A stretch of DNA of 64,000 nucleotides from an uncultured Flaviramulus sp. GTDB taxonomy: Bacteria; Bacteroidota; Bacteroidia; Flavobacteriales; Flavobacteriaceae. The notes under the pieces were generated by a model. It was not told the origin of the DNA. It did no database searches and saw only the letters and a program-made list of their open reading frames with translations. Location: contig CANLXL010000006.1 in the NCBI GenBank assembly GCA_947495125.1, positions 186,001 through 250,000 on the forward strand, in the 5' to 3' direction. Below are positions 8,021 to 14,715 of this stretch, piece after piece; the stretch's first letter is position 1, and every line of letters starts with the position of its first letter. Position numbers and translations under genes: made by a program.

Positions 8021-8173
8021 CTATTCAGGTTTAATTTTCACAATTTTGTCACCTTCCATAATAACGATTTCGCTCTTTTTTGTTTTCTTAAACTCTATTA
8101 GTCTCTCATAAACTTTTTCAAGCCCTTTAACAATTTTATCTTTTAATTCTATTTGTCTATCTTTTTGAGTCAT
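8021..8173 (-). CDS. 50-residue protein overlapping the zeta-like kinase gene (candidate antitoxin)
   Basis: An ATG at 8173 opens 50 codons ending in TAG at 8021. The protein starts MTQKDRQIELKDKIVKGLEK and ends GDKIVKIKPE; it is a single charged helix followed by a short beta-like tail. Its first 17 bases overlap the 3' end of the zeta-like kinase gene, so the two are translationally coupled. Small charged helical proteins of this kind accompany zeta-like kinases in other Bacteroidota and may act as antitoxins. The usual epsilon-zeta order puts the antitoxin first; here it is second. Function is inferred from position only. Confidence 0.7.
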   Translation of the reverse strand: MTQKDRQIELKDKIVKGLEKVYERLIEFKKTKKSEIVIMEGDKIVKIKPE

Positions 8174-8747
8174 ATACTTGTTTTAGTTGTTTGAATTTTA
8201 CGGAATCTACTATTTCCAAATTTTCAATTCCCATCTTATGAGCTATCAATTGGTGCTTTCCATAGGAATTATCAAAAATCAATACACCATCAATTATGGG
8301 AAGGTAAATATCAAATAAATTGTAAATTCCATTAAAATATCTTCTCTCAATTACCTTTTTTGGAATATTGTGCCCTCCTTCTTTTACTCTAATTCTAACC
8401 CTTTCTTTTGCTAATTCAACATTATTAAGCCAAAAGAAAAGTAATGTTACTATGTACCCTTGTTTTTTTGCCTCTAGAATTTTGTTACGATAGCTTCTTG
8501 TAGATAAAGTAGTTTCAAAAGCAAAAGTTTCATTCTCACGAAGCAGCTCATTGATTCGGTTAATCATAATTCTCCCGGCTTCAAACGCTACTTTTTCCGG
8601 TTGAAATGGTGATAATCCTTTCGCAATTTCATCGGCATTTACAAATTCTTTACAGTCAATTATTTCAGGTAATATGGTATACGATGCTGTAGTTTTTCCA
8701 ACTCCGTTACATCCTGCTATTATGTAGAGATTCTTTGTTTCCACCAA
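8157..8747 (-). CDS. Zeta-toxin-like P-loop kinase
   Basis: About 196 residues. The Walker A motif is GCNGVGKTT near residues 12-20. It is followed by FVNADEIAKGL (the Asp/Glu substrate region of zeta toxins), FAFETTLSTRSY (catalytic Thr/Arg strand) and a C-terminal RRYFNGIYNLF segment. Zeta toxins phosphorylate UDP-N-acetylglucosamine and block wall synthesis; many stand-alone members are of unknown substrate. No ATG is available: the start is TTG at 8747 or the adjacent GTG at 8744. The small gene 8021-8173 overlaps its end. It lies in an accessory stretch of single minus-strand genes. Confidence 0.82.
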   Translation of the reverse strand: MVETKNLYIIAGCNGVGKTTASYTILPEIIDCKEFVNADEIAKGLSPFQPEKVAFEAGRIMINRINELLRENETFAFETTLSTRSYRNKILEAKKQGYIVTLLFFWLNNVELAKERVRIRVKEGGHNIPKKVIERRYFNGIYNLFDIYLPIIDGVLIFDNSYGKHQLIAHKMGIENLEIVDSVKFKQLKQVYDSKR

Positions 8748-8943
8748 AGCAAATTTAGCTATTTTAAAACCAACTCTTGAGTTCTTAACAGATTTTTCAT
8801 TTATGCCAACGGTTTGTATAAGGATAGTACGGTTTTATGTCCGAAAATTTTTCAAAGAAAAATCAGACTGACCAAATATGCACTTACCTCTTGATTTAGG
8901 ATTAAACTTAAGCATTATTTTTATACAAAGTTATAAGTATGTC
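8748..8943. other. Spacer with inverted repeat flanking the kinase gene
   Basis: No gene is seen. GTTTGTATAAGG near 8814 and TTTTATACAAAGTTATAAGT near 8920 are inverted relative to each other (TTGTATAA versus TTATACAA), about 100 bases apart. The same kind of spacer, with GTTGCGTTGGC, occurs at 9616-9775. These could be boundaries of gene cassettes. Confidence 0.35.
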
Positions 8944-9615
8944 TTATTCAAATGTCAGTTTTTTAATTTGGTTTTCAATGAACCATTCTGTTTCTCTGTA
9001 AGATTTGGTTTTTCTACCAACTAATAGTCTTTTCGCAAGTTCATTAACTCCTTCAATTCCGATTTCAGAAAATTCTTTTGCTATGGCTTTATTACCAATT
9101 ATAAGGTTTACTTCTTTTAAGAGATTTGCTAATTCGATATGATTTCCAACAAAATATTTTCCAAGTATTTTATAATTATCACTGTTCCGTAAATCATTCG
9201 GTTTTATTTTGTCAAAAGGATGAGGGAAATTTGAAAAGTCATTATAGAACTTAACTCCGTATTTCTCAAAAGCATTCCAGATTGATTCTATAGATTCGAT
9301 ATTCTTTTCAAGTTTATTATTAAAACTCCAATGATAATCTCCATCACCAGTTGGCGATAATCTTTTTCTAATTAAAGAACTTGCGTATGTACTTTTTTCA
9401 AAGTTTAAACCGGCCAAATCAGGCATAAAGTCAAAATGAATGGCTGTTTCGCAACAAACGGAACCTCCATACCGACTTCCTTGAATTCCGAACAAGCTTC
9501 CAATATGATTTTCAGGACTTTTTCTAAAATGAAATCCAGAGCCTTTCCAGCCCAATTCACGAATTTTAGGTGAGAAATATTTAGCTACTAATTTTTTAAA
9601 TTCAGATGCGTTCAT
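8944..9615 (-). CDS. DUF4304 domain protein
   Basis: 223 residues. The N-terminal part (SEFKKLVAKYFSPKIRELGWKGSGFHFRK) is the typical opening of DUF4304, a domain common in polymorphic-toxin immunity and other accessory loci. The C-terminal half is helical. There is no signal peptide or membrane segment. The family has no proven activity. It is a lone minus-strand gene with 159 bases to the next gene on its 5' side, in the same accessory cluster as the zeta-like kinase and the RDD protein, and it could be an orphan immunity-type protein. Confidence 0.7.
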   Translation of the reverse strand: MNASEFKKLVAKYFSPKIRELGWKGSGFHFRKSPENHIGSLFGIQGSRYGGSVCCETAIHFDFMPDLAGLNFEKSTYASSLIRKRLSPTGDGDYHWSFNNKLEKNIESIESIWNAFEKYGVKFYNDFSNFPHPFDKIKPNDLRNSDNYKILGKYFVGNHIELANLLKEVNLIIGNKAIAKEFSEIGIEGVNELAKRLLVGRKTKSYRETEWFIENQIKKLTFE

Positions 9616-9775
9616 TTGGTTCCGCTAAATTACTCGCAATGTGTTGGTGTATGGTTAGTTGCGTTGGCTAAAACTAAGTTAGTAAAAGAAAACGAACCAA
9701 AGGAAAATCTACAGGATTTTCCGAGTAAACAAGGACCAAGTAATTATTTTTTACACTTTGTTACCATACGTTTTT

Positions 9776-10264
9776 TTATTCCACTTTTTTTAATTCAGAT
9801 GTTTTAATAACAATCGTATTTCCCCAAATATCTCCTAATCTCTGATTTTTATCCGTGTTTTTAATTGTTATTATTCCGATTAGTCCAAAAAAGAACATAT
9901 CAATAGGGTCAAGTAAATGTCTTTTTAAAGATTGTCCAAAAGTCGGTTCTTCATCTGTTCCGCTAAAAGTTGAGTTGTCAGAAGATTTTTTAATTGATAT
10001 TGGTTTTAGTCCAACTAATAAATTTCCAAGTGTAGCTCCAAACCATTGTTCAAATCCAACAGTCATTATCCCCCAGAATAAAATTGGCACAAGCGCTGGG
10101 ATTCCACTGACACCATATCCACCTTCTTCATTTGGTTCTCCGAAGGTATAAATGTAAATGAAAAAGAACACGTAAATTATTATATAATCAACGAGTCCTG
10201 CTAAAATTCGGTTTCCAATATTCGGTTCGGTTTTTAATTCAATGAATTCGTCAAATTCGCTCAT
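9776..10264 (-). CDS. RDD family membrane protein
   Basis: 162 residues. GNRILAGLVDYIII near residue 16 carries the Arg and Asp residues that name the RDD family. Three hydrophobic segments follow (about 20-42, 58-78 and 125-140), with GATLGNLLVGLK between the second and third and GDIWGNTIVIK at the end. The RDD family is a small integral membrane family; some members are Na+/H+ antiporters, most are unknown. It is a single gene in the accessory cluster. Identification is firm at family level only. Confidence 0.85.
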   Translation of the reverse strand: MSEFDEFIELKTEPNIGNRILAGLVDYIIIYVFFFIYIYTFGEPNEEGGYGVSGIPALVPILFWGIMTVGFEQWFGATLGNLLVGLKPISIKKSSDNSTFSGTDEEPTFGQSLKRHLLDPIDMFFFGLIGIITIKNTDKNQRLGDIWGNTIVIKTSELKKVE

Positions 10265-10451
10265 AGTCAGTTTTGGTTAAATGCATAGTAACTATTGAAT
10301 AAACACAATAGCGTCACGTTTATTTTTTATATACCTTCAATGTTTTATTCAAAACTCAAAACACTTAAAGAAATATCATACAATTTAGGGAATTTAAAAC
10401 ACTTTTTTGTGATCATAATGAATCCGTACTTTCTCGAAAAAATTAGCGCTA

Positions 10452-10700
10452 TTATTCCATGGTAGAATCAAACTCAAACTCAAATAAAACCTTAGGGTGG
10501 ATGTCTAAGCCTTTAGATAATTCGAGCAATGTAGACAATTGAATATTCCGTTTTCCTTTTTCAATTTTACTGAGGTCACTATAATCAATGTTACAACGGG
10601 TAGCCAATTGTCTAAAGCTTAAATTTTTAGATTTTCTAATTCGCTTTAAATTTTTACCAAAACATGTTTTAAAATTTTGCCCGTCCGATTGGTTTTTCAT
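10452..10700 (-). CDS. XRE-family HTH transcriptional regulator
   Basis: 82 residues, essentially a single Cro/C1-type helix-turn-helix (about residues 12-72): FGKNLKRIRKSKNLSFRQLATRCNID and SDLSKIEKGKRNIQLSTLLELS. There is no sensor or peptidase domain, so it is a minimal repressor of the kind that controls itself and one divergent gene. The divergent gene at 10807 and a perfect palindrome between them (10743-10764) support that role. No toxin family is recognisable in the partner. Confidence 0.88.
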   Translation of the reverse strand: MKNQSDGQNFKTCFGKNLKRIRKSKNLSFRQLATRCNIDYSDLSKIEKGKRNIQLSTLLELSKGLDIHPKVLFEFEFDSTME

Positions 10701-10742
10701 CCCATTGATTTTAAGGCAATTTCAAAAGTTCTGAACAAAAAC

Positions 10743-10764
10743 AAGTGGGTAATATTACCCACTT
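10743..10764. promoter_or_regulatory. 22-base perfect palindromic operator between XRE gene and 10807
   Basis: AAGTGGGTAAT is followed directly by its reverse complement ATTACCCACTT. The palindrome lies 42 bases from the XRE start codon and 42 bases from the start at 10807, so it is exactly midway between the divergent genes and is well placed to control both. It is 14 bases upstream of the TACATTTG promoter element at 10779. Confidence 0.75.
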
Positions 10765-10778
10765 TTAAATTTTTTTAC

Positions 10779-10786
10779 TACATTTG
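10779..10786 (+). promoter_or_regulatory. Flavobacterial -7 element TACATTTG for gene 10807
   Basis: TACATTTG matches the TAnnTTTG consensus exactly and ends 20 bases before the ATG at 10807. The corresponding -33 region falls inside the palindrome at 10743-10764 (TTA at 10755), so a bound repressor would block the promoter. Confidence 0.55.
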
Positions 10787-10806
10787 GTTCAGGAATACCA
10801 AATCCC

Positions 10807-11139
10807 ATGACAACCACCAAAACAAAAACCCCATCACACCAACGTATCCTAAACTCTTACGTCACCATAGCCAAATTAATCACCTTGTTAGAGGTCTCCA
10901 GCTTGGCTCCTGAAGTCAAAACCCACTGCAAAACCGGGCTAAAGGTCATCAGTATACTTTATGCCGATAAGCACGTTAACTCGGGGATCAGTAATTTATC
11001 AAACAAAGCGTTCGATGGTTTTTATAAACACTTTCCCGATGTCTATTTTAGGAATCGTGGATTGCTCACAATGGATATGGTGATTGAAAATATTGAATTA
11101 TGTATGCAGCATGATATGCTGGTTGAGGTTTCCGGATAA
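10807..11139 (+). CDS. Unknown 110-residue protein under XRE-type control
   Basis: 110 residues, no recognised family. It begins with a basic, Thr-rich segment (TTTKTKTPSHQR) followed by what look like four helices; there is no signal peptide or membrane segment. Two cysteines are seen (CKTG near residue 38 and ELCMQ near 100). The gene is alone on the plus strand, divergent from a minimal XRE repressor with a perfect palindrome between. That layout is typical of self-contained regulatory or toxin-antitoxin-like pairs, but no toxin motif is visible and no function should be assigned. Confidence 0.75.
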   Translation: MTTTKTKTPSHQRILNSYVTIAKLITLLEVSSLAPEVKTHCKTGLKVISILYADKHVNSGISNLSNKAFDGFYKHFPDVYFRNRGLLTMDMVIENIELCMQHDMLVEVSG

Positions 11140-11188
11140 TAGGTTTAATGTGTTATATGCATAAAATCAAAGTCGTAATGCAATGTCC

Positions 11189-11248
11189 GTTCGAGTAATT
11201 CCGATTTTATCGGAATTGCCTGCCTGCCGGTAGGCAGGTATCGAGAAT
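11189..11248. repeat. Intergenic palindromic repeat, family A, copy 2
   Basis: It opens GTTCGAGT and closes TATCGAGAATC. Inside are a perfect hairpin AATTCCGAT-TTT-ATCGGAATT (11197-11217) and a second one around GCCTGCCTGCCGGTAGGCAGG. It shares its ends with 4425-4463. Confidence 0.7.
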
Positions 11249-11423
11249 CGTTCAGAGGTGAGAAACTCCAATCCCATAACCAATTCAACAAAACGACCTC
11301 TGTAACAAAATACTCCTTTTGAAGACCTATACATTGAACATCGATCATAAAACGAATCTCACTTCGCTTTATTTAATCATTTTTAGTAAATTTATAGTCT
11401 AACCAATTTAATATTGAAACAAT

Positions 11424-11888
11424 ATGTCTGACGAAAAGAATTTAAGCGACGACCTAAACGATATGTTAGGAGACGCCAAAGAAGGTGCAAAAAAAGCAGC
11501 CGATAAAGCCGGAGAATTTGCAGAAGAAGCCAAAGAAAAAGCAAAGGAATTTGCTGAAGACGCTAAAGAAACCGCTTCTGAGTTTGCAGAAAGCGCAAAG
11601 GAAACTTTTGAGAATGCCACTGGTGATAATAAGAAAATGTTGGCAGGTGTTTTAGGGATCTTTTTAGGATGGGCTGGCGCACATAAATTTGTTTTAGGAT
11701 ATAATAAAGAAGGTTTTATATTATTAGGAATCTTTTTACTATCAATACCTTTAATGTGTATAATAGTTGGAGCATTTACTATTTACATTCCGGTTATTAT
11801 CGGAATAATAGAAGGCATCATATACCTCACCAAGTCTGATGCGGAGTTCTATAACACCTATCAAGCCGGTAAAAAGCCCTGGTTTTAA
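11424..11888 (+). CDS. TM2 domain protein with long amphipathic N-terminal helix
   Basis: 154 residues. Residues about 1-68 are an Ala/Glu/Lys-rich helix with clear 11-residue repeats (AKEGAKKAADKAGEFAEEAK and similar). Residues about 70-150 form a TM2 domain: AGVLGIFLGWAGAHKFVLGY, then two membrane helices and NTYQAGKKPWF at the end. The GxHKFYLG-type motif between helices defines the family. TM2 proteins are small membrane proteins of unknown role. The N-terminal helix resembles the protein at 7374. A strong terminator follows at 11965-11999. Confidence 0.85.
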   Translation: MSDEKNLSDDLNDMLGDAKEGAKKAADKAGEFAEEAKEKAKEFAEDAKETASEFAESAKETFENATGDNKKMLAGVLGIFLGWAGAHKFVLGYNKEGFILLGIFLLSIPLMCIIVGAFTIYIPVIIGIIEGIIYLTKSDAEFYNTYQAGKKPWF

Positions 11889-11964
11889 AAAAAGCAGATT
11901 TGAAATTCATTTCAAGATGGGCTATATGACTGTGTTTTTAGCACTATGGAAGGCCTGATACATT

Positions 11965-11999
11965 AAAAAAGTCAAAAATAAATAGGTTTTGACTTTTTT
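11965..11999. terminator. Rho-independent-type terminator after TM2 gene
   Basis: AAAAAAGTCAAAA (11965-11977) pairs perfectly with TTTTGACTTTTTT (11987-11999) across a 9-base loop. The A-run and T-run on both sides make it usable in either direction. It separates the TM2 gene from arsR. Confidence 0.75.
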
Positions 12000-12016
12000 A
12001 ATTTAATTTATCATCG

Positions 12017-12032
12017 TAATATTGCAATATTA
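12017..12032. promoter_or_regulatory. Perfect 16-base palindrome, probable ArsR operator
   Basis: TAATATTGCAATATTA is a perfect palindrome ending 4 bases before the arsR ATG at 12037. ArsR/SmtB regulators bind AT-rich inverted repeats in their own promoters, so autoregulation is likely. Confidence 0.7.
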
Positions 12033-12036
12033 AAAT

Positions 12037-12369
12037 ATGAATGATATGGGTATTACAAAATCACAAATGTTTACAGAGCGCCAAAACGATCTGGCTCAGT
12101 TTTTCAAAGTTCTTGGACACCCGGCACGTGTTGCTATTTTACAATATATAAGCACGCAAGATGCTTGCATTTGTAATGACCTGGTTGAAGAAATTGGTTT
12201 GGCTCAGGCCACCATTTCTCAGCATTTAAAAGAACTTAAAAGCATAGGGTTACTTCGTGGAGAGGTTGAAGGGAAAAGCATGTGCTACTGCATTAATGTA
12301 GAGCGCTGGGAAGCTTTACAAAAGGAGTTAAATACCTTTTTCAACACTACAAAATCCAATTGTTGTTAA
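12037..12369 (+). CDS. arsR: ArsR-family metalloregulator
   Basis: 110 residues with a winged helix-turn-helix: FFKVLGHPARVAILQYIS, then LAQATISQHLKELKSIGLL as recognition region. The segment DACICNDL places two cysteines in the first helix region where arsenic-sensing ArsR proteins have ELCVCDL, so As(III)/Sb(III) binding is likely; the C-terminus adds NCC. The ArsR type represses ars genes and is released by arsenite. Start is ATG 12037 (an alternative ATG lies at 12046). It heads the cluster DUF6428-GNAT-arsC, and its operator-like palindrome precedes it. Confidence 0.9.
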   Translation: MNDMGITKSQMFTERQNDLAQFFKVLGHPARVAILQYISTQDACICNDLVEEIGLAQATISQHLKELKSIGLLRGEVEGKSMCYCINVERWEALQKELNTFFNTTKSNCC

Positions 12370-12429
12370 TCTTAAAAAATGAATATTAAATCGACTGCTG
12401 CGTATTCTGTCAATTTCGAGCATTAAACG

Positions 12430-12449
12430 GTTCTCGATACCACTCGAAC
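12430..12449. repeat. Short family A repeat inside the ars cluster
   Basis: GTTCTCGATACCACTCGAAC is the reverse complement of GTTCGAGTGGTATCGAGAAC, the core of the family A repeat without the inserted hairpins seen at 4425 and 11189. It lies between arsR and the DUF6428 gene. Confidence 0.65.
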
Positions 12450-12484
12450 TGGCAGAGAACACAACAATTTAAATTACAAACATT

Positions 12485-12994
12485 ATGAAAACACAAGAAT
12501 TATTTAATGTGTTAAGAGCACATCAGGACAAATCGCTATTATTTGAATACCAGCCTAATAGTTTTGTTGGAGCAAATTATCATATTACTGAAGTTAAGCA
12601 CCTGACTATCGATGCGGTAGATTGCGGTGCAAAAACCGATTTCTGGAAAGAAACCATTATTCAGCTTTGGGAAAGCCCCGAAGAACTGGGGAAACGAGAT
12701 TTTATGAAAACAGCTAAGGCGCTCTCCATTTTAGATCGCGTAGGAGGAATGAAACCCTATACTTTGGATGCCGAGGTTAAATTTGAATACAGCAATGCCA
12801 GCTTTCATACCGCACAGCTATTTGTTAACGATTTCGAAATACGCGACGATAATTTAATCATTAAATTAGCCGTCGAAAAAACAGATTGTAAGGCCAAGAG
12901 TGTATGTGGGACTTCTAAGGCGACTGCTCAGGAAAAAGAAGTGGTGCTAGCCACCGAAGAACCCTGCTGTTCACCAAATGGAAATTGCTGTTAG
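12485..12994 (+). CDS. DUF6428 family protein in arsenic-type cluster
   Basis: 169 residues. DFWKETIIQLWES near residue 57 and the ArsR-linked position identify DUF6428, a family found beside arsR and arsC in Bacteroidota. The C-terminus is cysteine rich (TEEPCCSPNGNCC), which could bind arsenite or another thiophilic metal. There is no signal peptide. The role is not established. It sits 115 bases after arsR, and its stop overlaps the GNAT gene by 17 bases, which indicates translational coupling. Confidence 0.75.
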   Translation: MKTQELFNVLRAHQDKSLLFEYQPNSFVGANYHITEVKHLTIDAVDCGAKTDFWKETIIQLWESPEELGKRDFMKTAKALSILDRVGGMKPYTLDAEVKFEYSNASFHTAQLFVNDFEIRDDNLIIKLAVEKTDCKAKSVCGTSKATAQEKEVVLATEEPCCSPNGNCC

Positions 12995-13469
12995 ACCATT
13001 ATTAAAATCTGATTGGGATGCCGTTTCAAACATCTACCGGGAAGGTATTGGGACCGGAATGGCAACGTTTGAAACCGTATGCCCCGATTGGAAACAATGG
13101 CACAAAAAGTATTTGACCTCGTGTAGAATAGTTGCGCTTTATGGTGGAGATGTTGTGGGTTTTGGGGTTTTAGCGCCGGTTTCAAAACGGGCAGTTTATA
13201 AGGGTGTTGCCGAAGTAAGCGTTTATGTATCCCCTGAGTTTTGGGGTAAACGGATCGGTGAAACGGTATTAAGAACCTTAATTGAAAAAAGTGAAAGTGA
13301 AGGCCTCTGGACCCTGCAAGCGTCCATTTTCTCTGAAAATAAAGCCAGTATCAATTTGCACGTGAAGTGCGGATTCAGAATAGTAGGCATAAGACAAAAA
13401 ATAGGACAATTAAATGGGAAATGGTACGATAATCATTTTCTGGAACGACGAAGTAAGCTTATACATTGA
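12978..13469 (+). CDS. GNAT acetyltransferase of the phosphinothricin/ArsN1 type
   Basis: 163 residues, one GNAT domain. The N-terminus IAVRPLLKSDWDAVSNIYREGI and the middle VAEVSVYVSPEFWGKRIGETVL (acetyl-CoA loop) match phosphinothricin N-acetyltransferase-like enzymes. Some members in arsenic operons (ArsN1) acetylate organoarsenicals or similar amino-acid analogues. The location between DUF6428 and arsC favours ArsN1, but the substrate cannot be read from sequence. The start ATG lies inside the end of the DUF6428 gene (17-base overlap). Confidence 0.82.
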   Translation: MEIAVRPLLKSDWDAVSNIYREGIGTGMATFETVCPDWKQWHKKYLTSCRIVALYGGDVVGFGVLAPVSKRAVYKGVAEVSVYVSPEFWGKRIGETVLRTLIEKSESEGLWTLQASIFSENKASINLHVKCGFRIVGIRQKIGQLNGKWYDNHFLERRSKLIH

Positions 13470-13549
13470 TGCCGAATGATGGGAATTAAAGAAAACATGA
13501 TATAATGACGATCAAGAAACAACAAAAAGTCATAAATCAGTGTCGTGAA

Positions 13550-13636
13550 CCTTCCTTCCCTTTTTTAAGGAAAGGTGTCCGTAGGACGGAAGGGTTTAAA
13601 AATCGAAATCCACTCCTACTTTAAAAGGAGGAGAAT
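13550..13636. repeat. Intergenic palindromic repeat, family B, copy 2
   Basis: It starts CCTTCCTTCCC and ends AGGAGGAGAATT. It contains GTCCGTAGGAC (short hairpin), CGGAAGGG and ATCGAAATCC, the same modules as at 1516-1570 in a different arrangement. It splits the ars cluster between the GNAT gene and arsC. Confidence 0.65.
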
Positions 13637-13744
13637 TACAAAACAAACAAGAGATATTATTTCTGGGAAGGCAGGAATCCATTATAAAATTAGTTTCAGT
13701 TAATAAGATTCCCTCATTCGAGGGAACGGCAAAAAGAATATTAG

Positions 13745-14185
13745 ATGAAAAATATATTAGTATTATGTACAGGAAACTCCTGTAGAAGCCAAATGGCTCA
13801 TGGGTATTTAAATCATTTTCTAGACAGTACAAGCGTTAAGGTGTATAGCGCAGGTATTGAAACTCACGGTATAAATCCGGGTGCGGCCGCCATTATGAAG
13901 GAAGATGGGATCAGTATAGATCATCATACCTCAAACCATGTGGATGAGTATGCCGATGTTGATTTTGATTACATCATCACCGTATGCGATCATGCCAATG
14001 AAAATTGCCCGTTTATACCCAGTAAAAATGCCTTACGGCTACATCATAATTTCTTCGATCCTTCAAAAGTAGAAGGCACCAATGATGAAAAACATACCGC
14101 GTTTTTAAAAGCAAGAGAAGAAATAAAGGCCTACTTTAAAGATTTTGTAAAGACGTATTTGGAGTTGGATGTTTTGACTAAATAG
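13745..14185 (+). CDS. arsC: Thioredoxin-linked arsenate reductase (low-molecular-weight phosphatase fold)
   Basis: 146 residues. The phosphate loop CTGNSCR (Cys8, Cys13) is at the N-terminus; a second cysteine pair is in VCDHANENCP (about 81-88), as in thioredoxin-dependent ArsC. HHNFFDPSKVEG is the usual acidic Asp-Pro loop. The enzyme reduces arsenate to arsenite with electrons from thioredoxin; related folds are protein tyrosine phosphatases, but the paired cysteines and the ars setting favour arsenate reductase. It stands 275 bases after the GNAT gene. No arsenite pump follows in the window. Confidence 0.88.
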   Translation: MKNILVLCTGNSCRSQMAHGYLNHFLDSTSVKVYSAGIETHGINPGAAAIMKEDGISIDHHTSNHVDEYADVDFDYIITVCDHANENCPFIPSKNALRLHHNFFDPSKVEGTNDEKHTAFLKAREEIKAYFKDFVKTYLELDVLTK

Positions 14186-14285
14186 GAATAGTTGTTACTT
14201 TCAATTACATTGATTGGGGTTCTTAAAACAATATATTATTGAAGCTCTGTGAACATGTGAAACTATTCGTTTATATTTTAAAGCG

Positions 14286-14480
14286 TTACTTCTCCGACTT
14301 CATTTTACCCTTAATCTCGGTAATAACAACCAGGCACAATGCAATAACGGCTATCATAGAAATTAGAAAATCTGCTTCATTTTTTGAATTCACCCCCGTG
14401 CTCAAAAAATGAACAAAGGCTATTAGGATTAAGGTGATATAAAAAATAATTTTTGCCGTTAAGATTTTAAACAGTTTCAT
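14286..14480 (-). CDS. Small two-helix membrane protein
   Basis: 64 residues with two hydrophobic segments (about 8-28 and 38-56) and a basic C-terminus. No family is recognised. It is a single gene on the minus strand, convergent with arsC, with a 100-base imperfect palindrome (14491-14590) directly upstream. Function unknown. Confidence 0.6.
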   Translation of the reverse strand: MKLFKILTAKIIFYITLILIAFVHFLSTGVNSKNEADFLISMIAVIALCLVVITEIKGKMKSEK

Positions 14481-14490
14481 GGTTATTGGG

Positions 14491-14590
14491 GATATCTTAA
14501 AACTCTAAACTTAAGAACGTTCACGTCCAATAATTATTACTTGAATTTTTCAGAATGTGACGTTTCTCGAATTTAGAGTTTTAAGGTATT
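14491..14590. repeat. 100-base imperfect palindrome
   Basis: CTTAAAACTCTAAA (14496-14509) and TTTAGAGTTTTAAG (14572-14585) are perfect inverted copies. The inner parts (AAGAACGTTCACGT and ACGTGA-like ATGTGACGTTTCT) pair imperfectly, and the centre AATAATTATT is itself palindromic. The whole stretch could fold into one long hairpin. It lies in the 235-base gene-free region 14481-14715. Confidence 0.6.
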
Positions 14591-14715
14591 ATAAATAAAA
14601 CCAAGGATATAAAGCCAAGTAATAAAAGGCATTATTTACGTAATAAGTGATACCGTTTCTGTTTTAAAAGATTATCTAATAGGTTAAAAAAACCATTTAG
14701 TTTTTGCTGAAGTAT

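Noticed and set aside
9616..9807. Plus-strand frame of 63 codons between DUF4304 and RDD genes
   Set aside because: It runs through the spacer and into the RDD gene end; no family, no start context. Treated as spacer.
10677..10913. Plus-strand frame of 78 codons overlapping XRE and 10807 genes
   Set aside because: Out of frame with both genes and contains the operator; not coding.
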